Shown here piece after piece: positions 9,325-20,532 of a stretch of 64,000 bases of DNA; within the stretch, counting starts at the first letter, position 1; each line of letters opens with the position of its first letter. A program made the translations under genes and the position numbers. The DNA comes from Palsa-504 sp963753225 (GTDB lineage: Bacteria > Actinomycetota > Actinomycetes > Streptosporangiales > Streptosporangiaceae): assembly GCA_963753225.1 (NCBI GenBank), contig CAVWBQ010000049.1:186001-250000 (forward strand). Direction: 5' to 3'. The notes beneath the pieces were generated by a model that was not told the origin of the DNA, searched no databases, and worked only from the letters and a program-made list of their open reading frames with translations.

Positions 9325-10300
9325 ATGGTGCCCACCCCGGCCCCCTTGCGTCTGGCGGTTGCTCTCGACGGCGCTGGCTGGCATCCCGCCGCGTGGCGCG
9401 AGCCCGACGCGCAGCCGCAGCGGTTGTTCACCGCCGGCTACTGGACCGAGCTGGCTCAGCAAGCCGAGCGCGGCCTGCTGGACTTCCTCACCATCGAGGA
9501 CGGACTGGACCTGCAGTCCGACGACCGCTTCCGGGCGGATTCCCGCACCAACCGGGTCCGGGGGCGCCTGGACGCGGTGCTGATCGCGGCCCGGGCCGCT
9601 CCCGCCACCCGGCACATCGGCTTCGTGCCGACCGCGATCACCACCCACACCGAGCCGTTCCACCTGTCCAAGGCCATCGCCACCCTGGACTACGTGAGCG
9701 GCGGCCGGGCCGGGATCCGGGTTCAGGTCGGGGCCCGGGCCGGCACGGCGGCCCACTTCGGTCGCCGGGAGATCCCGCCACTGGAGGCGGACCGCCTCGC
9801 GGATCCGGACGTGCGGCAACTGATCGCCGACCACTTCGACGAGGCGGCCGATTACGTGGAGGTGCTGCGCCGGCTCTGGGACAGCTGGGAAGACGACGCG
9901 GAGATCCGCAACGTGGCCACCGGCCGCTTCATCGACCGGGACAAGCTGCACTACGTCGACTTCGAAGGCCGCTGGTTCTCCGTGCGGGGGCACCAAGGCC
10001 GCCGCCGTCGCCCGCCGGCAGCGCCTGGATGAGCGGGCCGGCGCCGAGTACCACAGCGACGCCCGTATCTTCACCGGCACCGCCATCGGCCTGGCCGATT
10101 TGCTGCAGGAGTGGCAGGCCGCGGGGCTGACCGGCTTCCGGCTGCGCCCGGCCGCGCTGCCGCACGACCTGACCCAGCTCACCGATCGTCTGGTCCCCGA
10201 GTTGCGGCGCCGATGCCTGTTCCGCGCCCGCTACGAGGCGGACACGCTCCGGGGGCTGCTCGGCCTGGGCCGCCCCGCTAACCGTTACGCCGCCGCCTGA
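9325..10300 (+). pseudogene. LLM-class flavin monooxygenase (NtaA/SnaA/DszA type), internal deletion
   Basis: The ATG at 9325 follows a perfect GGAGG site, which is preferable to the ATG at 9253. Residues 1-220 are a normal luciferase-like N-terminus (FTAGYWTELAQQAERGLLDFLTIED, then ALDYVSGGRAGI-type segments and FIDRDKLHYVDFEGRWFSVRG). At about 9990 the frame breaks. A second frame then gives the family C-terminus (QRLDERAGAEYHSDARIFTG, ADLLQEWQAAGLTGFRLRP, LRGLLGLGRPANRYA) to the stop at 10300. Roughly 100-130 residues of the middle barrel are missing, so the product cannot be an active FMNH2-dependent monooxygenase. It is the first of four tandem LLM genes. Confidence 0.85.
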
Positions 10301-10321
10301 GTCTCCGAGGACACAAGAACC

Positions 10322-11493
10322 ATGACCAAGCAGATTCACCTGGCCGCGCATTTTCCCGGCGTGAACAACACGACCGTGTGGAGCGACCCCGCCGCCGGCA
10401 GCCATATCGAGTTCGACTCGTTCCGCCAGTTCGCCCAGACCGCCGAGCGGGGCAAGTTCGACTTCCTGTTCCTCGCCGAAGGGCTGCGGCTGCGCGAGCA
10501 GAACGGGCTGATCTACGACCTCGACGTGGTCGGCAGGCCCGACACCTTCACGGTCCTGGCCGCCCTGGCCGCGGTGACCGAGCACATCGGGCTGACCGGC
10601 ACGATCAACTCCACGTTCAACGAGCCGTACGAGGTAGCCCGCCAGTTCGCCAGCCTCGATCACCTCTCCGGCGGCCGGGCGGCGTGGAACGTGGTCTTCG
10701 ACATCGCCGGGCAGTTCAACGTGCCGCGCTCCCCGCAGGGCCGCCCGGTGATCTTCCAGGCGGGCGACTCCGACGATGGCCGCGACTTCGCCGCGGCGTC
10801 GGCGGATGCGATCTTCTCCCGGCACTGGTCGCTGGAGGCCGGGCAGGCCTTCTACGCCGACGTGAAGGGCCGGCTGCCTGAAGTTCGGCCGTACCCGCGG
10901 CGAGTTGCTGATCCTGCCCGCGGCCACGTTCGTGCTCGGCGACACCGACGCCGAGGCGGCCGAGATCGCCCGCGACGTGCGGCGGGCCCCAGGTCTCGCC
11001 GCAGACCGCGCTGAAGTTCATCGAGCAGCTGTGGAACACCGAGCTGACCGACTTCGACGTCGACGGGTCCCTGCCCGCCTTCGACCCGGTGGTCAGCGAC
11101 AACCTGATCTCCAAGGGCCGGGCCAGCGTCCGGCAGTTCGCCAAGGACCCCGTCGCGCTGGCCGCCGAGTGGCGGGCAAGGGCCGAAGCCGGGAACCTGT
11201 CCGCCCGGGAGGTGGTCATCGAGGTGACGGGCCGGCAGTCGTTCATCGGCTCGGCCGGGACGGTCGCGACGACGATCAACGAGCTCGTCCAGGCCGACGC
11301 CGCCGATGGCTACATCCTGGTCCCGCACATTACTCCCGGCGGACTGGCGCCGTTCGTCGACCAGGTCGTCCCGCTGCTGCAGGAGCGCGGCGTGTTCCGC
11401 GCCGACTACACCGGCACCACGCTGCGCGATCACCTCGGCCTGGCGCCGCTGGGCCGCGTCGGCGAGATCGCGGCGACCTGGGCCGCCTCATGA
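10322..11493 (+). pseudogene. Second LLM flavin monooxygenase, internal deletion and two frameshifts
   Basis: This frame starts MTKQIHLAAHFPGVNNTTVW, the classic N-terminus of NtaA/SnaA/DszA monooxygenases, and continues normally to LDHLSGGRAAWNVV. There it jumps directly to FDIAGQFNVPRSPQGRPV, skipping about 60 family residues (junction near 10695). A frameshift near 10875 moves the reading to LKFGRTRGELLILPAATF. Another near 10990 moves it to QVSPQTALKFIEQLWNTELTD. The C-terminus then reads cleanly to AATWAAS at 11493. Such enzymes use reduced FMN to attack sulfonates, nitrilotriacetate or thiophenes. This copy is dead. Its stop overlaps the ATG of the next fragment by ATGA, preserving the old operon spacing. 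Confidence 0.87.
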
Positions 11494-11792
11494 GGTTCAT
11501 CACCATCACGCTGATCGTGCACGCCCCGGACCCGCTCACGGGCGCTCAGAAATCGACCAAGGAGCGGTTCCGGGAGGTAATCGGCAACGCGCGCCTCGCC
11601 GAGGACTACGCCACCCTCGACCACTTCTCTGGCGGTCGGCTCGAGCTGATCATCGGCAAGGGCAACGGCGCCGCCCGGTCCGACATCGCCCCGGTGCTGC
11701 GGCGCGAGATCCCCGATCCGCCGTGGGGCTGGGTCGGCGGCCCGCTCGGTGACGACGCGGTGCCCGCCCGGGCCGTCGCCGCTACCGGTTGA
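11490..11792 (+). pseudogene. Third LLM-class oxidoreductase, reduced to about 100 residues
   Basis: The N-terminus MRFITITLIVHAPDPLTG and RFREVIGNARLAE match one LLM subfamily, but the next residues are DYATLDHFSGGRLELIIGKGNGAA, which in family members lie some 50 residues further on. The central strand with the flavin-site residues is therefore missing (junction near 11605). After NGAAR the rest of the barrel is absent and replaced by a Pro-rich tail ending at 11792. The reading frame is open, so a small folded or unfolded product could be made, but not an active barrel. Its TGA overlaps the GAGGAGGAAG ribosome-binding site of the intact LLM gene that follows. Confidence 0.75.
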
Positions 11793-11805
11793 GGAGGAAG
11801 CCCGC

Positions 11806-12942
11806 ATGCCCGCCACCCCGTTGACCGTCCTTGACCTCGTCCCGATCTCGTCCGGCTCGACCGCGACCCAGGCGCTGCGGAACAGCATCGACCTGGCCCA
11901 GCAGACCGAACGGCTCGGCTACGCCCGCTACTGGTTCGCCGAGCACCATCTCAACCCCGGTGTCGCCGGTACTTCCCCGGCCGTGGTGCTGGCACTGACC
12001 GCCGCCGCGACGTCGACGATCCGGCTCGGCTCAGGGGCGGTGCAGATGGGACACCGCACCGCCCTGTCCGCCGTCGAGGAGTTCGGCCTGCTGGACGCCC
12101 TGCACCCGGGACGCTTCGACCTGGGTCTGGGCCGCTCCGGCGGCCGGCCGCGCGAACCCAGGACACCCGCGCTGGCCGGCGGTGGTGCCGCCGCTACCGT
12201 GGTCGGTGGCCGGACCCCGAACGGACTGCTCATCCCGCCGCGGTTCTCCATCCAGCACCTGCTTGCCTCGCCTCGGTTCGCGATGCGGACGACGCTGCTG
12301 CAGCTGCCGCACGCGGAGCCGCAGAATTACACCGAGCAGGTCACGGACGTGCTCGCGCTGATCGCCGGGACCTATCGCTCTCCGGAAGGGGAGGAAGCCC
12401 ACGTGGTACCCGGCGAGGGCGCGGCGCTGCAGGTCTGGATCCTCGGCAGCAGCGGTGGTGAAAGCGCCGAGGTGGCCGGCGATAAGGGCTTGCGTTTCGC
12501 TGCGAACTACCACGTCAGCCCGGCTACCGTGCTCGAGGCGGTGGACAGCTACCGGGCCGCGTTCCGGCCTTCCGCGGTCCTCGGCCGCCCCTACGTCAGC
12601 GTCTCAGCCGACGTCGTCGTGGGCAGCACCGAAGCCGCGGCACGGGAGCTGGCTACCGGCTACGGCGTGTGGGTGCGCAGCATCCGCACCGCCGAAGGCG
12701 CCATCGAGTTCCCCGCCCCCGAGCAGGCCCGCCGCCACGTCTGGAGCGACGCTGACCGCGAACTGGTCGCCGACCGCATCGACACCCAGTTCATCGGCAC
12801 CCCGGGCCAGGTCACGGACCAGCTGGAACGTCTCCGCGACGCCACTGAAGCCGACGAACTGATCATCACGACCATCACCCACGACCACGCCGACCGCGTC
12901 CGCTCCTACCAGCTGCTCGCCGAGGAATGGGCCCGACGATAA
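11806..12942 (+). CDS. LLM-class flavin-dependent oxidoreductase (intact)
   Basis: A 378-aa protein with the luciferase-like TIM barrel: VLDLVPISSGST at the N-terminus, RLGYARYWFAEHHL, GAVQMGHRTALSAVEEFGLLDALHPGRFDLGLGR and the phosphate-site region VWILGSSGGESAEVA. This is the MsnO8-like group of LLM enzymes, which use reduced flavin or F420. The C-terminus THDHADRVRSYQLLAEEW is normal. The start is certain: ATG at 11806 five bases after GAGGAGGAAG. It is the only one of the four tandem LLM genes with an unbroken frame. A roughly 30-residue stretch (GGRPREPRTPALAGGGAAATVVGG) is low in complexity but does not break the frame. The substrate is unknown; organosulfur or sulfonate compounds are plausible from the neighbours. 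Confidence 0.88.
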   Translation: MPATPLTVLDLVPISSGSTATQALRNSIDLAQQTERLGYARYWFAEHHLNPGVAGTSPAVVLALTAAATSTIRLGSGAVQMGHRTALSAVEEFGLLDALHPGRFDLGLGRSGGRPREPRTPALAGGGAAATVVGGRTPNGLLIPPRFSIQHLLASPRFAMRTTLLQLPHAEPQNYTEQVTDVLALIAGTYRSPEGEEAHVVPGEGAALQVWILGSSGGESAEVAGDKGLRFAANYHVSPATVLEAVDSYRAAFRPSAVLGRPYVSVSADVVVGSTEAAARELATGYGVWVRSIRTAEGAIEFPAPEQARRHVWSDADRELVADRIDTQFIGTPGQVTDQLERLRDATEADELIITTITHDHADRVRSYQLLAEEWARR

Positions 12943-13000
12943 CCCCCAGTCTGGGTTCCTTTCCAGTGCGGCCTGCCGTGCAATGGCTGAGCCTTCCGGC

Positions 13001-13762
13001 TCAGAACTGGACACCGCGGGTGAGAGCCCCGTCCACCAGCAGGTTGGCGCCGGTGACGAAGCTGGCGGCCGGGCTAGCCAGGAACACTGCGGCCCGGGCG
13101 ATCTCCTCCGGTCGCGCCATCCGCCCGGTGGGGTTCAGTCCCAGCGCCGCCGCGAACAGCTCGGGATTGCTCTGCTCGATGTTCTCCCAGACGCCGCCAG
13201 GGAAGTAGGTGTTGCCCGGAGACAGGCTGTTAGCCCGGATGCCCTTGGCCGCGAGCTGGTAGGCGAGGCCCTGCGTGTAGTGGATGATCGCCGCCTTCAT
13301 GGTGCCGTAGGGCCCCGCGGCGAAGTCCACCTCGCGGCCTGACACGCTGGAGATCGTCACGATCGAGCCCGCCTCGCTGCGTTCCAGGTGCGGCAGCGCG
13401 GCGTTCACCAGGTGAACCGTGCCCATCAGGTCCACGTCGAAGCTCGCGCGCCAGTTGGCCTCCTCGTCCGGTATGGCCAGCGCGCTCACATTGGCCACCA
13501 CGATGTCCAGGCCGCCCAGTGTGGCGGCGGTATCGCCGACCCACTGCCGCACGCTGGCCTCGTCGGAGACATCGAGGCAGCGCCCGGTCACCATGCTGCC
13601 CTGGCCGGTCATCTCCTCGGCCGCCCGGGCCACGTCGGCCGTGGTCCGGGCGCAGAACGCGACCGCGGCGCCCTCATCCGCGAGCGTCTCCACGATGGCC
13701 CGCCCGATGCCCCTGGTGCCGCCGGTTACCAGAGCGCGCAATCCCTTTAGTCTCAAGTCCAC
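13001..13762 (-). CDS. Short-chain dehydrogenase/reductase (classical SDR)
   Basis: A 253-aa classical SDR. The NAD(P) motif is TGGTRGIG near residues 14-21, the structural motif corresponding to NAG is VANVSA, the catalytic Ser lies in TISSVSG, and the catalytic Tyr and Lys are in YGTMK. The C-terminal NTYFPGGVWENIEQ and GANLLVDGA are typical of ketoreductase-type members. GTG at 13762 follows AGGAGGT and is the start. It would oxidise or reduce a hydroxyl/keto group in the cytoplasm. It is convergent with the LLM gene (58 bp apart), and the frameshifted amidase gene lies 113 bp upstream in the same direction, so the two may have formed one unit. Confidence 0.9.
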   Translation of the reverse strand: MDLRLKGLRALVTGGTRGIGRAIVETLADEGAAVAFCARTTADVARAAEEMTGQGSMVTGRCLDVSDEASVRQWVGDTAATLGGLDIVVANVSALAIPDEEANWRASFDVDLMGTVHLVNAALPHLERSEAGSIVTISSVSGREVDFAAGPYGTMKAAIIHYTQGLAYQLAAKGIRANSLSPGNTYFPGGVWENIEQSNPELFAAALGLNPTGRMARPEEIARAAVFLASPAASFVTGANLLVDGALTRGVQF

Positions 13763-13875
13763 CTGCTACCTCCTCGCCGCTGCAGGACAATCGGATTATC
13801 CCGGACGAGGCATCCGCTGACCTACCGGGGCCCGCCGGGACGCCTCGCCGGCCGTCTTCTCGCCGCCTCGCCGCC

Positions 13876-14879
13876 TTATCGGCTGACGGTCCCGGCCAGT
13901 CCGCGTAGCCGCCGGTGCATGCCTTCGTATGCGTCCGCCGGGGGCAGCAGGCTCTTGCGCACCTTCGTGACCGAGCTGTAGTTGACGTCCACCACGTTTG
14001 CCAGCGGACACTCACTGACCTGGGTGAGCAACTGGTAGGCGTCGAGCCTGTCCAGCCCGTACAGGCCGCTCAGCCAGCCGACCATGCCCGCCTGGCTGAT
14101 CCGCCAGGCGTCCTCCAGCGGCAGGCTCGACCCCACCACCATGAGATAGTCGTCGGTCTCGATCCGCGGCCAGGCCGGCCCCCGCCCTTGACCAGGTCCA
14201 CGATGAGCCAGACATCCATCGCGCCCTCCACCGCCGTCCCGCACGACTCGCCCTCGCCCTGCCGGTAATGGCCGTCGCCGACGGAGAACAGCGCGCCAGG
14301 CACGTTGACCCCCAGGTAGCAGCTGGCGCCGGCGCGCATCTCGGGGGTGTCCATGTTCCCGCCAAAGGCGTCCGGGACCAGCGAGGACCGTACCTCGCCG
14401 GCGGCCGGGGCCACGCCGACCGTGCCCAGCATCGGATCCATCGGCAGGTCCAGCCGCAGGTCGCTGGCCCGCGCCTGGAATACAACGGTGCGCCGGTCCC
14501 GGTCCACCTCGTAGATCCAGGTCCGCTCTTCCAGTGGATCCTGCAGCGTGGCGGTGCGGTCCGTGCCCGTCAGGCCGCCGAACAGGGGGATGGTGCAGGA
14601 CGCGCCCCAGTCCCGCGCCGGGCTGAGGTCCACGAAGTGCAACGCGAGCGTGTCGCCCGGCTCCGCCCCTTCCACGTAGAACGGGCCGGTCTGCGGGTTG
14701 ACGAACGGCATCGTCAGCTTGGCGCTGGGCATGTCGGCCGGGTCCCGCAGGTTGCCGCAGAACGCGTCGTCCGTCCACAGTCGCAGCATCGTTCCCGGCT
14801 GGACCTTGCGGACGGGCGCGACGCCGCCGAAGGTGAACGCGTACTGGTCCCGGTCCGGACGGAACTCGATGACATCCAT
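13876..14879 (-). pseudogene. Acetamidase/formamidase family protein, one-base frameshift
   Basis: The N-terminal 240 residues in one frame (FGGVAPVRKVQPGTMLRLWT, AEPGDTLALHFVDLSP, NMDTPEMRAGASCYLGVNVPGALFSVGDGHYRQGEGE) are a clear acetamidase/formamidase (FmdA_AmdA) domain, a metal-dependent hydrolase of short amides. After DLVKGGG near 14178 the frame is lost. The correct C-terminus (WPRIETDDYLMVVGSSLPLEDAW to GTVSR) is in the next frame and ends at 13876. The break is in a GGGCGGGGGCC run, where one missing G would restore about 334 residues, the normal length. The start ATG at 14879 follows GGAGAGGAAG. Homopolymer sequencing error is a real alternative to mutation. Confidence 0.87.
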
Positions 14880-15266
14880 CGGCGGCTTCCTCTCCTGATC
14901 GTCTAGTGCTCTTTCTATCGCGATCCCCCCGCTGACCGGTAGGGAAGCCGGCCGCCTGCCCGGTCGCAGACAGAGCGGCACGCCGCGGACAGAATCATCA
15001 AACGTGGCTTGTCACGCGTGGGTGGCGGTCACGGCGGCCCGGACCGCGAGCAGGTCGTTTCTCTCGCAGGCGTAGTCCCGTGGCCGCGGGGTGTCGGGGT
15101 TCGGTGCGGCCGCGGGGATTTCTGGCGCGCTGATGTGCTAACCGCTGGGTCGATGGGCCGTTGGTCCGGCTAGAACCGGACCACCGGCACTTTGACCCAG
15201 AACCGCCGCCCCGCACCGCCGCCTGCACGCGGGGGGACACCGGGGGTTCTTCGAGAAAGCTGCCCG
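14880..15266. other. Intergenic region with weak coding-like remnants
   Basis: Nothing convincing is encoded here. A 90-codon reverse frame starting at 15270 overlaps the methyltransferase stop by ATGA but looks Arg-rich and random. Another reverse frame (15001-15115) gives a plausible peptide end, PRDYACERNDLLAVRAAVTA, with no start codon, so it may be a gene fragment. Confidence 0.4.
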
Positions 15267-16085
15267 TCATGCGCGTTCTGCTCCTTCGGGTTTGCGGGCC
15301 AGGTAGCCCACGACGTTGATTTCGGCACGCAGAGGCAAGCCATCCCTTAGCTGCCCCCGTGCCTGCTCGACGGCTGCGCGATGGAACTCAGCCTCGCCGA
15401 CGTTCTGAATGGCCTCATAAGCCGGGCCGGTGGCGGCCAGAGCGCGCGCGTATAGCTCCGGGTCCGCGAACTCCCAGGCGAACGGAACGTCCAGGCGCTC
15501 AATATCGAGGAATCCGTATGACTCAAGGAGCTGCTCGCCCGCACCAGGCCGGCCGAGCGACACCATCACAGCCTGGTTGCCGACCTTCTCCGCCGCAGCA
15601 AGGCGGAACGGTGCCAGCGCCCAGGCCCCTCCAGACGCCTTCAGGTGACCCCACACCGTAATCCCGGCGCGTCCGCCAGGCCTAAGGACCCGATGTATCT
15701 CGGCAACCGCCTCGGGCGTGGTGCCCCAGATTCCCCGGAAGCTGGTGACGACGTCGAACGACGCCGGATCCCACGGCAGGGCGTGCATATCGCCGACCCT
15801 GATGACGCATTCCGGGTTCCGGTCCCTGGCCACCGCGACCAGCCTGGCCGAGGCATCGATACCCGAGCAGGAAGCGCCGCGGAGGCGGGCCAGCTCGATT
15901 GCCAGCCCGGACCCGCACGCCACGTCGAGCAGCCGGTCTCCGGCATCGACGCCCAGCCGGTGGTGCACAGCGACGTACTCCCGGCAGTTGCCCGGCTCGC
16001 TGAGGGTCGCGAAGTCCACTGCCTTACGCCCCCAGCCCTCGTCCACCATCGCCCACTGGGGAAAGCCTGTGCCCGGCCTCGTCAT
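15267..16085 (-). CDS. Class I SAM-dependent methyltransferase
   Basis: The ATG at 16085 follows AAGGAG with a 6-nt spacer and gives a 272-aa protein, so the in-frame extension up to 16325 is probably untranslated. Motif I is LLDVACGSGLAIELARLRG, the acidic residue is in CSGIDASARLVAVA, and motif II-like residues are MHALPWDPASFDVVTSFRG. Motif III (VLRPGGRAGITVWGHL) and the C-terminal YLARKPEG are normal. It resembles small-molecule methyltransferases such as the UbiE/ArsM-like group, but no cysteine pattern of an ArsM is seen. It stands alone between the amidase and the Liv operon. Confidence 0.83.
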   Translation of the reverse strand: MTRPGTGFPQWAMVDEGWGRKAVDFATLSEPGNCREYVAVHHRLGVDAGDRLLDVACGSGLAIELARLRGASCSGIDASARLVAVARDRNPECVIRVGDMHALPWDPASFDVVTSFRGIWGTTPEAVAEIHRVLRPGGRAGITVWGHLKASGGAWALAPFRLAAAEKVGNQAVMVSLGRPGAGEQLLESYGFLDIERLDVPFAWEFADPELYARALAATGPAYEAIQNVGEAEFHRAAVEQARGQLRDGLPLRAEINVVGYLARKPEGAERA

Positions 16086-16333
16086 TGCTGCTCCTTGCAT
16101 CGCCTGGCCGGAGCTGAATGAGGCCAGCCGGCCGGGCCGCTGTCCGATGGGAACGGTCGCCAGCCGCTGATCATCACCCGGCGGGCCAAGCCAGAACCGG
16201 CCGTCATGGCGCCACTCGTAGGGGTCGGGCATGGACGCCGCTGGCTGCCGGCGCGTCTCGTTCACCGATCGTCTCACGGACATGGGCGGCGTTAAGGACG
16301 AGGGCACGAGGGGCGAGGTGACCAAAGAGTAAT

Positions 16334-16618
16334 TTAGGTACCCCTAGAGCGCCGCCGAGATGCTCGGAGCTTTTGATGCTGGGATCGAGTAAGGAAGCGC
16401 GACTTGCGCCGCCGGCGCGGCAGCCAGCCGTCGATCCGCCATTTCGAGCCGGGGCGCCCGGGCAGCGCTAGGACGATCAGCAGCCCCACGGCCGACAAGA
16501 TGAGGCCGAACGTCAATCCGACCCGCTCGCCGTAGCCCTTGCGCTCCGACATCCACGACGCGGCCGCCGCCGAGATCAGCCAGACGAACAGGAAGTACAG
16601 CGCATTGACGCCAATCAT
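16334..16618 (-). CDS. Small two-helix membrane protein, basic C-terminus
   Basis: A 94-residue protein beginning MIGVNALYFLFVWLISAAAASW. Two hydrophobic helices (residues about 3-20 and 32-50, LTFGLILSAVGLLIVLALPG) are followed by a strongly basic tail (WLPRRRRKSRFLTRSQHQK). The ATG at 16618 has a GGAG site 8 nt upstream and lies only 20 bp after the livF stop, so it is probably the last gene of the Liv operon transcript. No known Liv component has this form. It may be an accessory membrane protein or an unrelated rider gene. Confidence 0.65.
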   Translation of the reverse strand: MIGVNALYFLFVWLISAAAASWMSERKGYGERVGLTFGLILSAVGLLIVLALPGRPGSKWRIDGWLPRRRRKSRFLTRSQHQKLRASRRRSRGT

Positions 16619-16637
16619 CTGGTGGCTCCGTAACCGG

Positions 16638-18153
<1,516 letters not shown>

Positions 18154-18157
<4 letters not shown>

Positions 18158-19347
18158 GCCGCACCCCCAGGGGTGCCCGGCGCCTCCGCAAGCTGGGCGT
18201 CCACTGGGGCGACCTCGGCGGTGAGCTCGAGCCGGCGTCGCCGCTCAGGGATCAGGCCCTGCGGCCGGAGCAACATCATGATCACCAGCAGGAACCCGAA
18301 GATGCCGAACTCCACCTGGGTCAGCTGGAAGTTGAACCCCAGCTTGCCGGGGAGGCCGTTCAGGACGTCGGGAATCAGGTAGTTGTTGATGTAGCCAAGC
18401 GCCAGGCCTCCCACGACCGCGCCCCAGATCGACCCGAGCCCGCCGATGATCACCATGGCGAGGATGAAGATCGAGAACCCGAACGCGAACTGCCCGGCGT
18501 TGACGGTGGTGTAGTAGGTGCCGAAGAACGCACCCGACATGCCGCCGAACGCGGCGCCGATCGAATACGCGAGCAGCTTCGTCTTCACCAGCGGAATGCC
18601 CATCGACACGGCCGCGACCTCGTCCTCGCGCAGCGCGACCCAGGCCCGGCCCAGCCGGGAGTCACGCAGCCGCAGGTTGACGAACAGGACGAAGAGCAGG
18701 ATGGCGAAGATCAGCCAGTACCACGGTCTCAGGTTCAGCAGGTTGAACGACCCGATCCCGGGGAAGTACGGCGAGTCGACCGCGCTGATGCCGAGATTGC
18801 CTGCGGTCAGCGTCATGCCGCCGCCGACTTGGATGCTCTGCCCGTTGACCGCCAGCGTGGCGATGATCTCGCCGAACGCGAGCGTGACGATCGCGATGTA
18901 GTCGCCGCGCAGGCGCAGCGTGGGCAGGCCGATCACCGCTCCGGCCGCGGCGCAGATGAGCGCGGCAGCGATCAGGATCAGGATGATGTTGAGGTGGACG
19001 CCAGGCAGCGTGCGCGTGACCGGCGAGACGAGCACGTGGATCTGAGCCTTGAAGAAGAACCCCGAGCCGAGCCACCCGAGCGAGTACGCGCCCAGCGCGT
19101 AGAAGGCGACGTAGCCGAGGTCGAGCAGCCCGGCGAACCCCACGACGATGTTCAGGCCGAGCGACATCACCGCGTAGGCCACCGCGATGATCGTCGCGTT
19201 CATGAACGCGCTGGACGGCGAGAACAGGAACGGCAGGACGATCCCGATCACGATGAGCAATCCCGCCAGCATCCGGCTCCACCGCCGCGGGAGCCGCTTC
19301 TCCACCGCCTCACGCCACTGGAGCAGCCGCGCGCGCAACTCGCTCAT
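18154..19347 (-). CDS. livM: Branched-chain amino acid ABC transporter permease LivM
   Basis: A 397-aa inner-membrane permease. The family region VGFAGLLDLGYVAFYALGAY is present, with about ten hydrophobic segments and the EAA-like cytoplasmic loop LGRAWVALREDEVAAVSMGIPL that contacts the ATPases. The C-terminal RPQGLIPERRR is the usual end, followed by a 25-residue Ala/Pro tail. It forms the channel with LivH. It overlaps livH and livG by 4 nt each. Confidence 0.93.
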
Positions 19348-20453
19348 CCCGCCTCCCTCGTCTCCTCACCGAGCAGACCGCGCGGGCGCAGGACCATGAT
19401 GGCGATCAGGTAGCCGAACACGACCGCCTCGGTCCACTGCGGGCCCAGCCGCGAATCGGACAGCGACTGGATGACGCCGATGATCAGCCCGCCGAGCACG
19501 GCACCCCGGACGTTGCCGATGCCTCCCATGACCGCCGCCGTGAACGCGATCAGCCCGGCCTTGAAGCCCTGGAAGTACCAGATGTTCGTCTCATAGAGCG
19601 CGTACACGAGCCCCGCGGCGCCGGCCAGCATGCCGCCGAGCAGGAAGGTGAGCGAGATCGTGGAGTTGACGTTGATGCCCATCAGGCGGGCGGCCTCGGG
19701 GTCCTGGGCGGTGGCGCGCATCGCCCGGCCTGCCCGAGTGGTGTTGATGAACCAGGTCAGCGCGAACACCAGCGGGATCATCACGGCGAACGCGAGGATA
19801 TAACCACGCAGGATAGGTACCCCGCCGATGGTGAACACCGTCTGCTGCGAGTGGATCAGGTCGGGCACGCTCTGCGGTGAGCCCCCGCGCCAGAGCAGGC
19901 CGACGTTCTGCAGGATGAACGAGAAGCCGACCGCGGTGATCAGCGACGCGAGCTTGGGCGCGCTCCGCAGCGGCCGGTAGGCGACCCGCTCGATCAGGAC
20001 GTTCAGCGACCCGGTCACGAGCATCGCGATGACCAGCGTCAGCAGCAGGCCGCCGACCAGCCCCAGGGCACCGGTGGTGAGCCCGAGCCCGAGCGTGGCC
20101 CACAGGCCCACGGCGGTGAAGGAGCCGATCATGAACACGTCGCCGTGGGCGAAGTTGATCAGCTCGATGATGCCGTAGACCAGGGTGTAGCCGATCGCGA
20201 TCAGCGCCCAGATGGCGCCGTTGGACAGGCCTTCGGCGAAGTTGAAACCCAGCTTGGACAGATCGTGGTGGATCACCGCGTGGCCCGCCACGACGCCGGC
20301 CTGGTAGCCGTTTATCAGGTCGGTGATGCCGAAGTAGATGGGCAGCGCGGCGAGCGCCGCGATCAGGCCCCAGCGGCCGGCAAAGCGGCGAACCGCCGCG
20401 AGCGGGCGTGCCGCCAGCGTAGGTGGGCTAGGCGAAATCGTTGTGGTGTCCAC
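19344..20453 (-). CDS. livH: Branched-chain amino acid ABC transporter permease LivH
   Basis: A 369-aa permease with the hallmark GYTLVYGIIELINFAHGDVFMIGSF and the loop GRAMRATAQDPEAARLMGIN that docks to the ATPases. About nine membrane helices can be seen. An N-terminal extension of roughly 60 residues, including one additional hydrophobic segment and a short loop, precedes the canonical first helix. The C-terminus MVLRPRGLLGEE is canonical. It is separated from the binding-protein gene by 79 bp containing a strong stem-loop, so it is probably transcribed by partial read-through. Confidence 0.92.
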   Translation of the reverse strand: MDTTTISPSPPTLAARPLAAVRRFAGRWGLIAALAALPIYFGITDLINGYQAGVVAGHAVIHHDLSKLGFNFAEGLSNGAIWALIAIGYTLVYGIIELINFAHGDVFMIGSFTAVGLWATLGLGLTTGALGLVGGLLLTLVIAMLVTGSLNVLIERVAYRPLRSAPKLASLITAVGFSFILQNVGLLWRGGSPQSVPDLIHSQQTVFTIGGVPILRGYILAFAVMIPLVFALTWFINTTRAGRAMRATAQDPEAARLMGINVNSTISLTFLLGGMLAGAAGLVYALYETNIWYFQGFKAGLIAFTAAVMGGIGNVRGAVLGGLIIGVIQSLSDSRLGPQWTEAVVFGYLIAIMVLRPRGLLGEETREAG

Positions 20454-20496
20454 GTGTTCCTGTGCAGTACGGCGGAGTGAGATGCAGCCTAGCGGT

Positions 20497-20527
20497 CGTG
20501 GAGGGGGCGCTGGGCGCCCCCTCCACG
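20497..20527 (-). terminator. Stem-loop between livK-like and livH genes (attenuating terminator)
   Basis: CGTGGAGGGGGCG at 20497-20509 pairs perfectly with CGCCCCCTCCACG at 20515-20527 around a 5-nt loop. It lies 6 bp after the binding-protein stop codon. Such intercistronic hairpins in ABC importer operons usually raise binding-protein levels over permease by partial termination or 3'-end protection. That role is inferred. Confidence 0.85.
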
Positions 20528-20532
20528 ATTGC

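Noticed and set aside
14998..15270. A 90-codon reverse frame overlapping the methyltransferase stop by ATGA
   Set aside because: Arg/Pro-rich random composition. A better-looking peptide lies in another frame without a start.
16086..16325. N-terminal extension of the 15267 methyltransferase to 16325
   Set aside because: A good AAGGAG site at the 16085 ATG makes the longer start unlikely.
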